In this document: one piece after another, positions 24,971-25,620 of the stretch
How positions within the stretch are numbered: the stretch's first letter is position 1
How the letters are laid out: each line of letters opens with the position of its first letter
Virus record (IMG/VR): IMGVR_UViG_3300027963_000308
Span: 1-25,620 of that record
DNA from: a virus
Strand: one strand, 5' to 3'
Length of the DNA stretch: 25,620 nt
Notes under the pieces: generated by a model
Database searches by the model: none
The model's input: only the letters and a program-made list of their open reading frames with translations
What the model was told of the DNA's origin: nothing
Translations under genes and position numbers: made by a program

Positions 24971-25620
24971 ATGAGTCTTCAAACCTTAATATCAAAATTA
25001 GATGCTATCGAAAACTCACCTAGAATCAGTGTGTTTGAAAGTATTGGTCAAGGTGATATTTATTTTCGTACATGGGAAAAAGAAATACACCCGACATTGT
25101 GTGAGGTAGCTCTACAACCCGATCAGATACAACAATTATTTAAAAGCATAGAAACAGGTGCTGGCCGCAGTATGTTAGGCAAAGCAGGTGATGCAATCAA
25201 AGGTGCTGGCAATAAAATTAGTGATGTATGGTTTAATAAGTTTGGAGGTATGCTACAGAACAGTGGCCCAGTTCAAGCATTTGATCAAAAGTGGGAAGAA
25301 ATTAAATCATCTGTTGCTAAGAAAAATCCCGAGTTGGCTGCAAAATTGGCCAAGTACGGTGAGTTTGCTAAGAACAATCCTAATCTACATAAATTCTTGT
25401 TGGCCATTGCAGGTTCAGCCGCAGCCGCATTAGGTGTGGCTGTAGCGGGTGGTGTTGGAGCAGGTGCATTAGCTGTTGGTACAGGTACAGGTGTTGCTGT
25501 AGGCATACTAAACATTGCTGATCGTTTGTTACAAGGGCAGAAAGCCAGTACCGCTATCGGACGTGGTGCTACTGTCGGTGCTGTAGCAGGACTAACAGCC
25601 GCCGCACTTTCCAAAATAAA
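24971..25620 (+). CDS. Glycine/alanine-rich, probably membrane-active protein (3' end outside window)
   Basis: An open frame from ATG 24971 to the window edge gives 216 residues. I do not recognise the family. Residues 1-95 are mixed (SLQTLISKLDAIENSPRISV; VALQPDQIQQLFKSIETGAG), 96-140 are charged and helical (KWEEIKSSVAKKNPELAAKL), and about 142-182 and 198-214 are Gly/Ala/Val-rich hydrophobic segments (AGSAAAALGVAVAGGVGAGA; GAVAGLTAAAL) resembling glycine-zipper membrane helices. There is no clear Shine-Dalgarno. The frame is also open upstream to an ATG at 24899, which would add 24 residues; I prefer 24971 because a hairpin and a late-box-like sequence lie between. It may be a virion or internal protein, but this is speculation. 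Confidence 0.72.
   Translation, partial: MSLQTLISKLDAIENSPRISVFESIGQGDIYFRTWEKEIHPTLCEVALQPDQIQQLFKSIETGAGRSMLGKAGDAIKGAGNKISDVWFNKFGGMLQNSGPVQAFDQKWEEIKSSVAKKNPELAAKLAKYGEFAKNNPNLHKFLLAIAGSAAAALGVAVAGGVGAGALAVGTGTGVAVGILNIADRLLQGQKASTAIGRGATVGAVAGLTAAALSKI

Noticed and set aside
1-25620. CRISPR array, insertion sequence or attachment site
   Set aside because: No regularly spaced direct repeats, transposase or integrase, or duplicated target sites noticed.

Overview
The window comes from a tailed phage of the T4-like (contractile-tail myovirus) supergroup. It is AT-rich and resembles marine relatives (cyanophage/pelagiphage type). The evidence is a block of baseplate genes (gp48/54-type, gp53, hub, gp5, gp25, gp6 and a giant gp7-position protein) facing the T4-type late sigma factor gp55 and the recombination nuclease pair gp47/gp46. 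I cannot name the phage or host from sequence alone.

Layout. From 1 to about 19.7 kb everything is on the minus strand and tightly packed, with gaps from a 1-base overlap to about 55 bases. Read in transcription order: tail-tube cap/baseplate protein (19697-18393), short gp53 (18393-18094), very large hub-like protein (18090-14557), gp5 with a C-terminal GH19-type muramidase domain (14545-12221), gp25 (12209-11772), gp6 (11717-8355), and a giant protein (8353 to beyond base 1; at least 2784 residues) with a seven-repeat FG-GAP-like propeller. An exact T4 late promoter box, TATAAATA, precedes gp6.

A 108-base divergent region (19698-19805) separates this from a plus-strand operon: gp55, gp47, gp46, two small proteins, and a GIY-YIG nuclease. 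gp55 and gp47 each have a near-consensus sigma-70 promoter with 17-base spacing and an extended -10, as expected for genes transcribed by the unmodified host polymerase. The baseplate genes would then be switched on by gp55 acting at late boxes, so the window holds both sides of the early/late switch.

The most unusual stretch is 24490-24970, about 480 bases with no convincing gene. It is visibly richer in G+C than its surroundings and full of nested inverted repeats: a three-way junction, a long-range stem around two hairpins, and an 8-bp GC-rich hairpin. It looks like a large structured non-coding RNA that I cannot assign to a known class. It lies between the GIY-YIG nuclease and an incomplete gene for a glycine-rich, probably membrane-active protein. 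Separately, strong perfect inverted repeats occur inside coding sequence, the most striking being a 29-base one with 14-base arms inside the giant gene.
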